From NCBI RefSeq assembly GCF_020906515.1, contig NC_085852.1, positions 2,976,001 to 3,040,000 of the forward strand: DNA of 64,000 bases, given 5' to 3'. Origin of the DNA: Vanrija pseudolonga (lineage: Eukaryota > Basidiomycota > Tremellomycetes > Trichosporonales > Trichosporonaceae). The notes beneath the pieces were generated by a model that saw only the letters and a program-made list of their open reading frames with translations, searched no databases and was not told the DNA's origin. Of this stretch, positions 1 through 11,328 are shown in pieces (position 1 is the stretch's first letter; every line of letters starts with the position of its first letter). Made by a program: the position numbers and the translations under genes.

Positions 1-2
1 TG

Positions 3-878
3 TTTGACGGCTCGGCGCTGAGCTACGACGACGTCGCGCCGCTCGCCGCCGCCGTTAAGGACAACACAACCCTCGCGCGGCTGTGTGTCGGCGCATGCAA
101 CCGCCGGCTGTACATGCCCATGCGGCAGAGCTGCCAGTGCTTCCAGCCGCTCACCAAGATGTGGGGCCACGACGGCGCGTCCGGCCACCTGGGGCACATC
201 GCGCCCATGCTCCTCCGCAACCGCGACATGACGGCCAAGGTGCACAAGGCGGCGCTGCGCAGCCTCGTGCCCGCACGGATACTCCTGCGCGCGGCCGACG
301 TCGCGGCGGACACGAGCTCCGAGCTCTCGGGGTCAGCGCCGCGCGTCACGGCCCAGCCGTACCGCTCCAACGGGTTCACGGTCAAGCGGCCCGTCCGGAG
401 CCCGCCGCGCACGGCCGCCGTGCTGAGGTTACCCAGGGAGGCGCTGGCGCGGATACTGCACTTTGCGGCCGACGAGTCGGCGCTGCTGACCGACGACCAG
501 GTCGCCGTCGTGCTCGAGCATGCCGCCGACCCCGCCGCGCTGTCGAGACTCGCGCGCGAGATTGGGAGCGGTAGGACAGATACTGTCGAGAGCAGGCAGG
601 TGCGCGTCGAGTGGCTGTCCAAGGGCGGGTTCACGTGGGAGCGCGAGGTGGCCGCCAGGATACGGCTGCAGGCGCCGCCAGAGAAGGCGCCAGTGCCCGT
701 CAAGCCGCTGGCTGCTGTCCGTCCACCAGTACAGGCGCGGACGCCGTCCCAGACGGGTGGGGGGACGCTGCCTCGGCGGCCATCACAGACCCAACAGCCG
801 GCGCCGGCACCACCGCCGCCGCCAGCACAACAGCCGCTCAAGTCTGCGCTGAAGCAGCCGTCGAGCCGACTGATTTAG
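3..878 (+). CDS. Partial F-box-like family protein (family A, copy 1), C-terminal part
   Basis: An open frame enters from the left edge and stops at TAG 876-878; the start lies outside the window. The roughly 291 visible residues carry the marks shared by five genes of this window: a Cys-rich stretch, the motif LRSLVPARILLRA (near residue 94), an F-box-like LPREALARILHFA (near 144), and WLSKGGFTWE (near 203). The last 70 residues are Pro/Gln-rich low complexity. The LPxE..IL signature resembles an F-box core, which in known proteins binds Skp1 of SCF ubiquitin ligases. That role is an inference and weak by eye, because the motif is C-terminal rather than N-terminal. The closest relative here is 2396-3661. 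No characterised homologue is recognised. Confidence 0.75.
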   Translation, partial: FDGSALSYDDVAPLAAAVKDNTTLARLCVGACNRRLYMPMRQSCQCFQPLTKMWGHDGASGHLGHIAPMLLRNRDMTAKVHKAALRSLVPARILLRAADVAADTSSELSGSAPRVTAQPYRSNGFTVKRPVRSPPRTAAVLRLPREALARILHFAADESALLTDDQVAVVLEHAADPAALSRLAREIGSGRTDTVESRQVRVEWLSKGGFTWEREVAARIRLQAPPEKAPVPVKPLAAVRPPVQARTPSQTGGGTLPRRPSQTQQPAPAPPPPPAQQPLKSALKQPSSRLI

Positions 879-2395
879 GTTTACGACCAGACGATGATGA
901 GAGAAGGGCCAGAGGGGAAGGACGCTTCAACGAACATTTTACGTGTACATGGCATATAGTCTGTAGGTTAGGTTATGATATAGCTGTAATGTGAGAGATG
1001 CAATGCGATGCACAAGGTCGAGATGGCCGTGGCCGCGGGCACTGCCTGGCCTGCCCACTGCCCGATCAACTACTGTAAGCCGGCAGCGGTGACATTGCCC
1101 CGCCCAACGTCATACATGATCTTGCTACTGCTAGCTCGTGCGTAAAGGCCGTAAAGCGCAAAGGAGGAATGGAACGTGGCCTGGGCTGGGCGTTTGGGGG
1201 TGTCACGCTTTGGCTCCACCGACCAACCTTACAGCGGCCGTGCATGCAATTACGTGTGACTGGCAAGGCGAGTGAGGTGCAAGGTGGTGGTGTTCGTCGT
1301 CGTCGTCGCCGCCGTGCCCCTCACCACCTACCACTTGTCGCCCAAAGGCCGTGAGTGCCTGGGTGTTGTCGTCCGAGGGGTGCTTGTTTTGAACACGCCC
1401 GCTGGAGTTGTCATTGCCGTCGTCGTCGTCGTCGGCCCCCCCCCTCCTCCACCCACAGTCGATCTAATCAGCATCGCCCGCCAGGCCAGGGCAGGGGAAG
1501 GCGCGGGATGCGTGGCGTCCGGCAGCGGCGGCGGCTACGGCGTTGATGCAATGCTGCCGAACTGCACTACACTAGCCTTGCGCGGAAGAGGCCTTGGTTG
1601 TTGTTGCCAAGTCGAGGGTTGTGCCCGATGGGTAACTTGGCCCCTGTGCTCTTTTTCCCCTTCCGCTGCTAGAGTTTGCGCCGCCCCTTACCCCATCTTT
1701 GGGTTCTGCCGCAATCCTCTCGACAATCGCCAGTCCTCTGGAACGGGTAAGGCGGTGGGTGGGTGCGCGGGTGGTGTGGGCGTTGCGGGCTGAGCGGGTT
1801 GCAAGGAGGCGCAGGGGCTGGACCCCTGCCTTGTTTAGACTCGGAGTTGCTTGCTGCTGCCGAGCTGCCTGCCGCTCTGCCCACTTCCACTGCAAATAAA
1901 CAAACAAACCGCCAGGCCCTTGGACGACGTCGAGGCACGCCGCTCGTCGTCATTCTCTGGTTTCAGACTCGGGCGATATCACGTGCGGGGCGGTGATGAT
2001 GGCTCCGACTTTGTGCGTGACGGCCGTGTTCTGCTGATCGCTCTAGCTCGACAAGCAAGGGGCAACCAGCGCGGGGTATTGCAGAGAGTGCTGGGCTGCC
2101 TGGGTAGTCGGCTGTAACTCACAGACTTGTGCAACAAGGGGAAGAAGAGGGGCCCGGTGTGGTGGGTCGCCGGGTCCTGGCGGGCCTGGCTTGACTGCCT
2201 TGCCTCGCCTTGCTTGGCTCTGCCTCGTTGTCGTCCGTCGGTCCGAGCGAACGAGCCACTCCCCCGCCGTCGAGGTGCAATGTCCCAGAGGCCTCGAGAG
2301 GGGGCGTCAGAAATGAGGCCTTGACATGCGTTGCAGATGATCGCTCTTCCTGTCTTCATTGCTCCATCCCCCATTGCTCTGTTCACGTTGCAGCA
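879..2395. other. Intergenic region upstream of family A copy 2
   Basis: No supportable gene. It holds short GTC/CGT trinucleotide runs near 1290-1310 and 1415-1435 and a C-run near 1437-1450. The last few hundred bases should contain the promoter of the gene starting at 2396. Short open frames on both strands lack family features. Confidence 0.5.
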
Positions 2396-3661
2396 ATGAA
2401 CTTTGGCACTGTCGAGTGTGAGTAGCCAGCCCCCTGCCCGACACGCCGGGCCACCAGACCGACCAAAGCGACTGACCCCCCACCCCAGACTTTGACATCT
2501 TCATCCAGGCCACGGCGCAGACCGACAGCCTCCAGTGGTCGGCACAGCCCACCGAGCCCGCGGCAGTCGGCCACGGCGCGCTGGACCCGACCACGGCGCT
2601 CACTCGCGTCTACCGTCTCCAGTTCCGCGAGAAGCCGTGGGAGCGGCGCGCGAAAAAATGGCACAGCGACAAGCCGACGCTCCAGCTCCAGGGAAAATGG
2701 CGGACGGTGCGTTACATGCAAAGGGGGTGGTGGTGCACTCGGGCCTTATCTCAGGCCAGGCCAAGGAGGCTCCAGCTTACTAGGCTCGGATGCTGACACA
2801 CCCACCCAGGTGCACGACATTGAGACCATTGTCGGCCGGCTGAACGCCTCGCGGATCGACGACCTGGCCATCAAGATCTCTGGCGGCCCGCTCGAGTCGT
2901 ACGCCAAGCTGTTCGACACGCTCAATATCCCGGGCCTGCGCAAGCTGTGCGTCGAGGACGCTCTCCCAGCGTCGGCCGGCACGCCGCTCGAGCGCTTCCT
3001 CCGCTCGCCGCGGGCGCACGGGCTCGTCACGATCGACCTCGACGGCGGCTTCCTGCACGCCAAGGAGGTGGGGCGGATCGCCGATGCCCTCCGCACCACA
3101 AACCGGACAGTCACCCGCCTGTGCCTGTCCGAGTGCTACCTCTCGCAGCACCGGTGCGTGTGCGACCTGCGCCAGAACATCTGGTCGGAGCGCGGCGACA
3201 CGCGCCACCCGTACATCCAGAGCATCAAGCTCGCCGAGGACCGCAACCGGTTCCTCACGACGCGCGTGCGGCAGGCAGCGGTGCGCGCGCTCGTGCCTGC
3301 GCGTATCCTCCTGCGTGCGCGCGCACCAGAGGACTACGAGTCGAGCGACTCGGACCAGTCGGCAGAGACGTTCGCGTCGGCGTCGTCGACGACGAGCTTG
3401 GCGGGACATATCAACAAGCTGCCGCGCAACGTCGTCATCCGCATCATCCAGTTCGCGAGCCGCGACCCCGCCGCGCTGAGCGGCGCGCAGCTCGCGCGCA
3501 TCGTCGACCATGCGTCTGACTCCGAGTCCCTCAAGCGTGTTGCGCTGGCGCTCAGCACCGCCGCTGACCGCGGACAGACACACAACCTCGCCCGGCTGGA
3601 ATGGCTCAGCCGCGGCGGCTTCTTCTGGGATCACCTGCGGCCCGCAGTGGCGGCGGCGTGA
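2396..3661 (+). CDS. F-box-like family protein (family A, copy 2)
   Basis: Three exons by splice motif and frame: 2396-2417, 2489-2706, 2810-3661, giving 363 residues. Donors are GTGAGT and GTGCGT and acceptors CAG; the first exon encodes only seven full codons. The N-terminal half has short hydrophobic/charged blocks suggesting degenerate leucine-rich segments. It is followed by CVCDLRQNIW, the shared motif RALVPARILLRA, an F-box-like LPRNVVIRIIQFASRDP, and WLSRGGFFWD near the end. Copy 1 ends in the same order of motifs, so the two are tandem duplicates about 1.5 kb apart. A SCF/F-box adaptor role is only an inference. The exon 1 start was chosen because the adjacent family member 20782-22037 begins with a similarly tiny first exon ending in the same phase. 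Confidence 0.75.
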
Positions 3662-3995
3662 GGAGGGAGGCGGGTGAATGGCCGCGTGCGTGGGAAGTGC
3701 AGGTCGCCGGACGACACTAATAATGACCTTACGATGTGTATAATACCAGATGCAGTTGTAGACCAGACTACCCATGGACAGTCTGAACGGGTTTCGGAGG
3801 CTGGTGAGAATGCCGCGCGGACAAGGTGCTAGGCACCGACCATGTCGTAAACGACACAAACCAAACAAGTGCATCTGTTCCTAACAACGTTCTTTTGATT
3901 CCTTTAACAACCAACTGCAGCAGCGATGACTGAAACCCTCTACCCTCCTCCCTTCACTCGTCCGTGTTGCAACTCGCTCTCCTGCCCTCGCCCGC
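3662..3995. other. Convergent intergenic region
   Basis: This region lies between the stop of the plus-strand family gene and the stop of the minus-strand permease, so it holds two 3' ends. No gene or clear repeat is seen. Confidence 0.5.
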
Positions 3996-5633
3996 TCACG
4001 GGGTATACCTGAAGTGGGGGTTCTGCCTGTCGGTGAGGTCCTCCTCGGGCTTGAAGTCGTGCACACCGTTGAGCGCCTCGAGGCGGTCGCGCTTCTTGTT
4101 CTCGTGGCGGTAGATGAGGTCGATGCCGACCATGCACACGCCGGTGAGCACGACACACAGCACGCAGGTGAGGTACGCAGGCGTGTATTTGGGTGCGTCC
4201 TTGTCGCGGAAGATCTGCGGGCCGATGAGGTTGCCGACGCAGTAGAAGATGAGGTAGAGGCCGTTGACGGTCGACTTCTTCGTCTTGCCCGCGACGTTGG
4301 ACGTAATGAGCGACATTGTCGCGGCGAGGCAGATGATGTACGGGATGACAATGTAGCAGCCCACCAGGCGCCCGATCTTCATGTGCGGCGGGAGGAGCCA
4401 CACCAGACACAGGCCGACGACCGAGATGCAGCACGGCACAATGCCCACCAGGCAGCGGTTGCGCAGCTTGTCGCCGAGCCACAGCCAGCCAAAGTAGTTG
4501 AACGCGAGCCACGAGTTGACCATGCCGAGGAGGAGCGTCTGGAGGGCCGTGAAGCCGAAGCCCTGGATGATGATGGTGAAGAAGCTGGGCGCAGGGGTCA
4601 GCGATATCTCGACGAGAGAGCGAGCTTCCACGGCGCCGCCACTCACTTGGTGAGGAGACCGTTGGGGATGCACGTCAGGATACCGACGAGGCAGTACATG
4701 AGCGTGAGGGGGTCCGTCAAGGCCTCCTTGACCTGGCTCCACTCCCACTTGCTCTCGACAGGCTGCTGGTTTCCGCGGACGCGGATAGCGGCGAGCTTCT
4801 TCTCCTCCTCGGTGAGGAACCACGCCTTGTCCGGCGTGTCAGGAATGAACAACAACACCAGGATACCCGAGACGGCAGTCATCAGGCCGAGGAGGATATA
4901 GATGACCTTCCACCCTGGGATGGCGAGCTTGTGCTCCATGTCGGCCTTGACGAGCCCGTACGCAATCGCGCCGCCAAAGATGTATCCGAAGCCGTTCATC
5001 GCGAACCATACGCCCGTGCGCGTGCCCTGCTCGCGCAGCTTGTACCACTGTCCCGTGAACAGCGCGAGCGCGGGCGTGATGGACGACTCGAAGAAGCCGA
5101 GCAGGAACCGGATCACCATCAGGTAGATGAACCCCTTGTCGATGGCCATGAGGCACAGCACGGCGCCCCAGATGATCGCGTTGGTGCCGGTTACTTTGGC
5201 GATCGGGAAGCGCTGCAGGACGTAGCACATGGGGTACTCGCCGACCAGGTAGCCCAGGTCTGCGCGCGGGCGTCAGCGCAGGCGAGCGGGCGGGCGGGCG
5301 ACGCCACTCACAGAAGATGGAGCCGAGCCACGAGTACTGGCTAGTGTTGAGGTGGTTGGCCTGGCGGAACCCCATGATGGCTGCGTAGGACATGCAAGTC
5401 TTGTCCAACTGGGCTGGTCAGCGCTCCTTCTCTGCTATCGTGGGGCCACACACAAACTGCAGAGCATACACGGCACACAGAATCGGCAAGAGGTGCTTAT
5501 CCGCCTTCTTCCTGATCCGCACGTCGTCCTCCTTGGAGATGAACAGGTCCGGGTCGGCGTCGGCCGTGCGCACGGCCGTCGCGGCCTCCTTGTCGAGACT
5601 GGAGCGGGAGGGGGAGGGCTCGAGCTTGGTCAT
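3996..5633 (-). CDS. MFS anion:cation symporter, DAL5/allantoate-permease family (copy A)
   Basis: Four exons: 5633-5454, 5408-5312, 5259-4647, 4584-3996, giving 492 residues. The family imports allantoate, ureidosuccinate, vitamins or similar carboxylates by proton symport at the plasma membrane. Family marks are LDKTCMSYA early in the chain, GYLVGEYPMC (about 94-104), RFLLGFFESSITPALAL (about 144-160), the cytosolic loop after TM6 with DKAWFLTEEEKK, and the terminal HENKKRDRLEAL. Hydrophobic segments fit 12 membrane spans, and the length is typical. The substrate cannot be told from sequence. A close tandem relative follows upstream (6643-8398); the two share the first two intron positions and a 97-base exon 2. 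CGATAA/GATAA words occur upstream (near 6077 and 6157), compatible with GATA-factor nitrogen control, an inference. Confidence 0.92.
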
Positions 5634-6642
5634 GGCGTGCGTGTTCTGAGGTGTTGTGGTGGGATGTGAGCGCAGGCACTTGCGCGTGGAGAAGAAACAT
5701 GCCTCGAGACGCAGCGAACGCTTTAAGGCCTCGCGAGATCAATCACGCCCAGCGGCACTGGCATTGGAGCCCCACATCCCCACAGCGGCCCTGCCTCCCT
5801 GCCCTGGGCTCGACGTGTCGCTAATCTCGACAAGGACCGGGTCATCCAGCCGGCCAGCCTCAGATGTCTGTCTGCCTGCTGCGCTTCGCCGCTACCCTCT
5901 CCCCCTCCCCCACCCGACCCATCTTCATGCACACCGCACGCCATTCGCTCGGCCGCACCCCGACCGAGAGCGCCACACCACCTCCTGCCATTCGTCGACA
6001 ATCAGCGATTCCCTCGGCCAGCTACAGGGATCTCGAACCCAAGGTACCCAAGGTTGACCCGCTGGCGGCGCTAACCGATGATAACTCGACAGTGTGGTCG
6101 GGTCGGGAAAATTGGGCCGAATTTGTCCTACGCCGCGCAGACACCGTTGATTGCTGTTATCGAGCGGTGGTTTAGCCGCTGCGCCAAGCGCAGCTGGTGG
6201 CTCTCTGCGTCACGCGACTGGACTTGACTGTGGCATGTTGGCATGCACCGAATACCGTTGGCCTGTATCGTGCACGTACGGCCGCAGCTGCGTATGTTGC
6301 CTGCTCGGCCTGCGACGTGAATTGATATGGATATTGACACGGTGAAGTCGGCGTGCAGAGTCATCGCTGCTGACTCGTTCCCCCCGCCCAATTCCGCGGC
6401 TGCGATTTCCAAGACTGACCGCTGTCACCTAGCTCCATCCCACACCCTGGGAATCACCTGGATCCCCCACCTCACCGTATCTAGAGCGGGGACAGCGGCG
6501 ATCGCCGTGTTGGAAAACACCCGCTCAGCATCTCTTGGAAAATACAAGCAGCTGATTCATGTTTATCTCTGCTCGCCCGATAGGCACGGTTAAAGCGACG
6601 CAGGTGCCACTGTCATCCCACAGTACGTAGCCACTCGGCTGT
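5634..6642. other. Promoter region of permease copy A and 3' flank of copy B
   Basis: No gene is supportable. A CTTTAAAG-like AT element lies near 5719-5728, about 90 bases upstream of the permease start. GATAA-type words lie near 6077 (plus strand) and 6157 (minus strand), and could serve nitrogen-responsive GATA factors. Confidence 0.45.
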
Positions 6643-8398
6643 TCAATAAGTGTACCGGAAGTGGGGATTGGTTCTGCTCGATTAGCCAATGCCTGCCACA
6701 GCGTTCAACACCACTACCACCCACCTGTCGGTCAGGTCCTCGGACTCCTTGAACAGGTGCACGCCGTCGGTGCCCTCCAACCTGTCGCGCTTCGCGTTTT
6801 CGTGCCGGTACACAAAGTAGATGGCCACCTGCGTTGCGCCCACGAGGGCAACGCAGACGATACACGTCACGTAGCACGGCGTGTAGTTTGGCGCATCCTT
6901 GGCTCGGAACGTCTGCGGGCCAATGAGGTTGCCCACGCAGTCTGAAGAGTTAGGGTCTGCTGTCTAGCTTTAGCTCACAGAAGATGAGGTAGAGTGCATT
7001 GACTGTCGTCTTCTTGGTCGTTCCGGCAACATTGGACGTGATCAACGACAGGGTGATCGGCAGGCAGACAATGTACGGGATGATTCTGTGGCTATTTAGC
7101 TGGGCAAGAAATGGCTCACTCACAGATAGAACCCAGCCAGGCGCCCCGCCTGCATGTGCTTCGGGAGGGCCCACACGAGCGCGAAGCCTGTGATCGACTG
7201 CGCGCAAGGGAAGAGGGTCATCAGGTTTCGATTCTTGAACTTGTCACCCAGCCACGGGTAGACAATGTAGTTGATGCCCAGCCAGCTGTTGATCATGCCG
7301 AGGAGGAGCGAATCGGCCGTGGAGAAGTTGAGGGTCGAAAGGATAATGGTGAAGAAGTTTGTCGTGACACCGTTGGGGATACAGGCCAGAATGGCAACAA
7401 GTGAGTAAAGCCAGGTCTAACACGTCAGCGGCATTCGAGCTCGTCAGCTTACAAGTGGGTCGCGCAACGCCTCCCAGAACTGAGGCCACTCCCAAGCATT
7501 GTTGGTCGGCTGCTGGTTCTCCCTCGTCCTGATCTTGACGAGGCGGCGCTCCCTCTCGGTGAGGAACCACGCGGTGTCCGGACTGTCAGGAATGAAGAAG
7601 AGAACGAGGAGCCCCGCAGCGACGGTTGCGATACCGCAGGCGATGAAGATGATCTTCCAGCCGGCAATGGCGAGCTTGTGCTCGTTTGTCGCCTTGAGTA
7701 GGCCCCATCCCATGGCGCCGCCTACAATGTATCCGAGGCCGTTCATCGAGAACCACAGGCCAGTGCGGGTACCCTGCTCACGCAGGCGGTACCACTGGCC
7801 TGTGAAGAGGGCCAGGCCTGGTGTGATAGACGACTCAAAGAACCCGAGGAGGCTGGGCGTCAACAATGTTTGGACCTTGCACTCACAATCGGACGACCAT
7901 CAGACCTGCAAAGTTGTGCGCGACAGCCATCATGGCGAGGATGGCACCCCAGACAATCATGTTGGCCGCCGTCACCTTGGCGATCGGGAACTTTTGCAGC
8001 AGAATGCACATAGGATACTCGCCGACGAGGTATCCGAGGTCTGGGTGTTTGTCAGCCACGAACGACACAACACCCCTTTCGACGCAACGCACAGAAGATG
8101 CTGCCCAGCCACGAATAGTCGCCCAGCGAGAGATGGTTGTCCGGTCTAAAACCCATGACGGCGGCATAGCTCATCGAAGTTTTGTCGAGCTGGCATCAGC
8201 TTTGCTTTCCAGCGCACCACTCACAAACTGGAGAAAGTACCCGAGGCACAAGATCGGGAGCAGGTGGAGGTCGGCCTTGCGCTTGAGAGCAACATCCTCC
8301 TCGGGCGTGAGGACGTAGCCGTCCAGCTCGTCGCTGTCGGTCCGAGCCAGGGTGGGAACAAGGTCCCCCGCGATCTTCTCCTTGTCGTCCTTGGTCAT
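6643..8398 (-). CDS. MFS anion:cation symporter, DAL5/allantoate-permease family (copy B)
   Basis: Eight exons: 8398-8225, 8189-8093, 8040-7887, 7852-7453, 7416-7124, 7085-6979, 6941-6725, 6673-6643, giving 490 residues. The last 31-base exon is placed because it restores a C-terminus ending LTDR-TNPHFRYTY, matching copy A; without it the frame would run into unrelated sequence. Family marks are LDKTSMSYAAVMGF, GYLVGEYPMC, LLGFFESSITPGLALF and ERERRLVKIR. The role is proton-coupled uptake of an organic anion such as allantoate at the plasma membrane; the substrate is unknown. Copy B has seven introns against three in copy A, so A appears to have lost introns or B gained them after duplication. 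It is clearly an intact gene. Confidence 0.92.
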
Positions 8399-9752
8399 GT
8401 CGATCAGTGGGCACGGACTTCACGGCACGTCCTCTCCCAGTTTTAAAGACCTCCTCTCCCCCCTCAACGAGCCTCCACTTCGCTGTATCGGGGAGTATTC
8501 GGAGAAGACGTTGTCGCCATCGCTCGAGATCAGTCGCGAGTGAGTGGGTAGTGAGTGCGCGATCCAGACCCGCATGCCCGACCACCGAGAGTGGAGGAGG
8601 CGAACATGAGACGTTGTTGTTGGTTGAGCGTCACGAACGGTGGGGAGGGACAAAAGGTACGGGCGTGGGATCTACCTTCTCCGCCACCGAAGTTGAGCAC
8701 GCATGTCTTGTCAACGAGCACGCAACGTGTCGATCGCGACGAGCGTCTGAGCTGGGCTGCATGAGCTGCTCGTCAGCGAGCCGCAGCCACACATCCGCGC
8801 CATATCCACCGCAGCCGCGCCACCAAGACGACAGCAACGGGTAAATTCGCTTATCTCGCCATGGCAGGCCAGTTGATGTCGCCTATCCTCAAGCCACCGC
8901 CTGTCGAGTTGTCAACCGCAGGCGCAGGCAGTGAGCGGAGAAATGAGCAGAAATACTCCTGTGCACCTGGGCGCGGCCCGTGTCGGCGGGCGGGGCACGC
9001 CGTGGGGCGAGATAACGCCGCTGGCGGCGCCGATATCACACGCGGCTCGGCTTGATATCACACTTGGACCGCCAGGTCTGGGCTCGGCGCCCTTGGCTTG
9101 CACGTCAAAGTCACGCGCATTGACATTCCGCGTCGATCATGCGGGGTAGGCGGCAGTGCGGGGTTTGTCGGTGAGCAGCATTGTGGGCGGGTGACTGATG
9201 TTGAGAGGAGGGGGAGGGAGGGGGTGGGACGTCGATTGTCGCTCTGACTGTTGACTAGGGGTTGGTGACTGCGTGCGTCTGCAGACCTGAGGGGATGGGG
9301 AGGCCGGAGGAGGGAGCATGGTCGCTGGAGAGAGGTGCTAGACGTGAGTTTGTGTGTGTCAAGGGCAAGAAGAGTGGAGAAGGTGAAGAAGGAGAAGGGG
9401 AGTAAGGGGAGAGGGCCATGGCGGTGATGACGGCACGTGCCCCCACCACCCGTGATCCCCAGCAGCTCAGCGCGACTGACTTTGTCTTCCAAGCCACCCA
9501 AGCTCCCAAGATGCAACAATGTAGCCAACTCTAACACTCCTCGTGCATTATACTTTTCTACTACTGTACAAGGGCAACACTGGACCAGCCAAGCGTGCAA
9601 GGAATCCGTAGTCAGTTATAGCGACGTGACCAGGTCGGGGATCAGTTTTAGGACCTGAGTCTAGTCCAGTCAGTTAAAGCGACATGACCAGGTCGGGGAT
9701 CAATTTAAAGACGTGATCTAGTCGAGGTCGTTGCGGGGGTGGGTGAAGTTAC
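8399..9752. other. Intergenic region upstream of permease copy B, including a 3' repeat block
   Basis: No gene is supportable. A TTTAAA element lies at about 8440-8446, close upstream of the permease start. Pyrimidine/purine-skewed tracts lie near 9200-9420. The right end carries the repeat block annotated separately at 9578-9723. Confidence 0.45.
9578..9723. repeat. 3'-flank repeat block with two tandem units, shared with 18530-18606
   Basis: The 16-mer CACTGGACCAGCCAAG at 9578-9593 is followed by two imperfect tandem units, about 9610-9667 and 9668-9723. Each reads like AGTCAGTT, GCGACRTGACC, AGGTCGGGGATCA, then CTAGTC. The same 16-mer and one unit recur at 18530-18606. Both blocks lie just downstream of the stop codons of the small minus-strand genes 9753-10304 and 18636-19601, so the repeat marks a shared 3' flank. 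Confidence 0.8.
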
Positions 9753-10304
9753 TCAGTAGCCGAACTCGTTGAGCTGGTAGAGGCGGCACTTGAGGTCGTT
9801 CTCGCGCTGCACCATGTCGTAGGCCTGGCGGGAGCGGAACGAGAGCGGGGGTGGGGGTGGGAGGGCCTTGTGGACACCGGCGGTGGGGCTGGGGAGCGCG
9901 GGGAGGGGCTTACGGGCCGGCGAGGGCGGGGGCGTGGGGAGCGGCGAGATGGGGACGACGGTGAACTCGTCGTAGCCGAAGAGGAAGTTGTCCTCGTCAA
10001 TGTCGCAGCGGTCGCACTTGACGCGCAGTGCCGAGTGCCTGGGCTTGCCCGTGGCGCGGTGGCAGCGCTTGTGGTGCGGGAGGGTGCATGGGGCGGGGCG
10101 GTAAGCGACAAGAGTCGGCTCGGTGATGCGCGCGGTGTGCGAGGTGAGCCAGGTGCCCTCAAACTTGGGGTGAGCGATGGCCGTCGGAGCAAAGTCCTTG
10201 GCGTGGATGGTGTAGTGGCCGGTCGACGAGGCGGCGGCGGGGTCGTTGGGGCGCGTGCGCTGGATGTGGGCGATCTCGCGGGCGTGGGCGTAGAGGCCGG
10301 ACAT
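9753..10304 (-). CDS. Small Cys-motif, proline-rich protein (family B, copy 1)
   Basis: Single exon, 183 residues, no intron. The middle holds a Cys/His group (PCTLPHHKRC near 73-82, then CDRC near 97-100), which could bind one zinc ion. It is followed by a proline-rich tract (LPTPPPSP and similar, about 123-155) and a C-terminal charged segment ending LYQLNEFGY. There is no signal peptide or membrane segment. The gene shares flanking DNA with 18636-19601 both upstream (TATA-like palindrome 125 bases before ATG) and downstream (repeat block). I do not recognise the family. Proline tracts suggest SH3/WW-type binding, but that is speculative. A lineage-specific fast-evolving gene is the simplest reading. 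Confidence 0.65.
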   Translation of the reverse strand: MSGLYAHAREIAHIQRTRPNDPAAASSTGHYTIHAKDFAPTAIAHPKFEGTWLTSHTARITEPTLVAYRPAPCTLPHHKRCHRATGKPRHSALRVKCDRCDIDEDNFLFGYDEFTVVPISPLPTPPPSPARKPLPALPSPTAGVHKALPPPPPLSFRSRQAYDMVQRENDLKCRLYQLNEFGY

Positions 10305-11328
10305 TGTAACAGTGTGTAATGAGTGTGGGGTGTGTGCGGTGGTCGCTGTGGTAGTTGTAGTAGTGGTGGGGCTGGCTATGAAAGCTGGCGGGGGACGGTG
10401 CTGAAGAACTTGGAGAGGCGGGGGCAGGGCATGCTTTTAAGCCTGCTGCTGGTGGGAGCTGTCGGCAGAGTGCCATGTCGTGCTTGTTTGCTGTGGTATC
10501 CATTGCGGAAAGCGAGACGGTGAGGTCGATGAAAGCGGTCGCGATGTCACGAGCGCATCTGGACGCGTCGGAGTGCTAATGACTTTGTCAGGGAAAATTC
10601 AAATGGCACGAACAGGGTCATTTAGAAAAGTGTTCAACGTTGTAATGATTGCCAAACAACTGTCGCAAACGCTTGTGGCACCTGTCCGGACTGGGAACCG
10701 CAACCAACCTTCATACCTCACGACTGAATGCTCGCACCACCTCGCACTCTGCTCGCACCAGGTCCAATTGAAGTATCTCTTGAATGCATTGTACATTGCA
10801 GCGTGACGCATATGCAGGTTACGCAAACATCAGGCGGGACTGACTCCTGTAGCCCTGGCCACCGCCAGTTGCGATGTCATCGCTGAATTCGAGCGTGACG
10901 GCGTCAGGCCTTGTTGCGCGCGGGCAGCAACTCGCCCAGTATGTGCTTTGGGTGGGTGGTGAAAGCAGAGATTGTGTTGCCCGTGGAACTCGTCACGTGC
11001 ACCAAGAACGCCTAGGGGCCGGACCCAAGCAATGCTTAGCCACCAGTGTCATGGGAGTGGGTCAGGACGGGCAGTCATGAGCAACGTGTGAAATGAAGCC
11101 GCCGGTGTCTCTGACCCCCCAGAAACGAGGTGTCATACTTAGCGAGGGGGCTGGGGCCTAGGCGTCATGAGCTCATGCACGTCAGTTCACATCACCCTTG
11201 TCAGAAGCCTTAGAACTGCGTCAGACCGCTCCGAGGCATACAAGTACATTAGAATCTAAGGCTACAAGCATGTGAATGTCCAAGACCGGGAACTAGTACG
11301 AGTCCGAGTAGACGGGGTATCCACGGGC
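10305..11328. other. Promoter region of family B copy 1 and 3' flank of copy 2
   Basis: No gene is supportable. The first 300 bases upstream of 10304 resemble the upstream region of 18636-19601. Shared words are AGAGGCGG and GCATGCTT-TTAAGC at 10429-10442, GCATCTGGACG near 10550-10560, and AATGGCAC near 10602-10609, in the same order and at nearly the same distances from the ATG. Confidence 0.55.
10429..10442 (-). promoter_or_regulatory. TATA-like palindromic promoter element
   Basis: The plus strand reads GCATGCTTTTAAGC. It lies 125 bases upstream of the family B copy 1 start. The near-identical GCATGCTTATAAGC lies 124 bases upstream of the other copy (19725-19738). Both are preceded by AGAGGCGG. 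Conserved word and conserved distance support a core promoter element. Confidence 0.6.
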
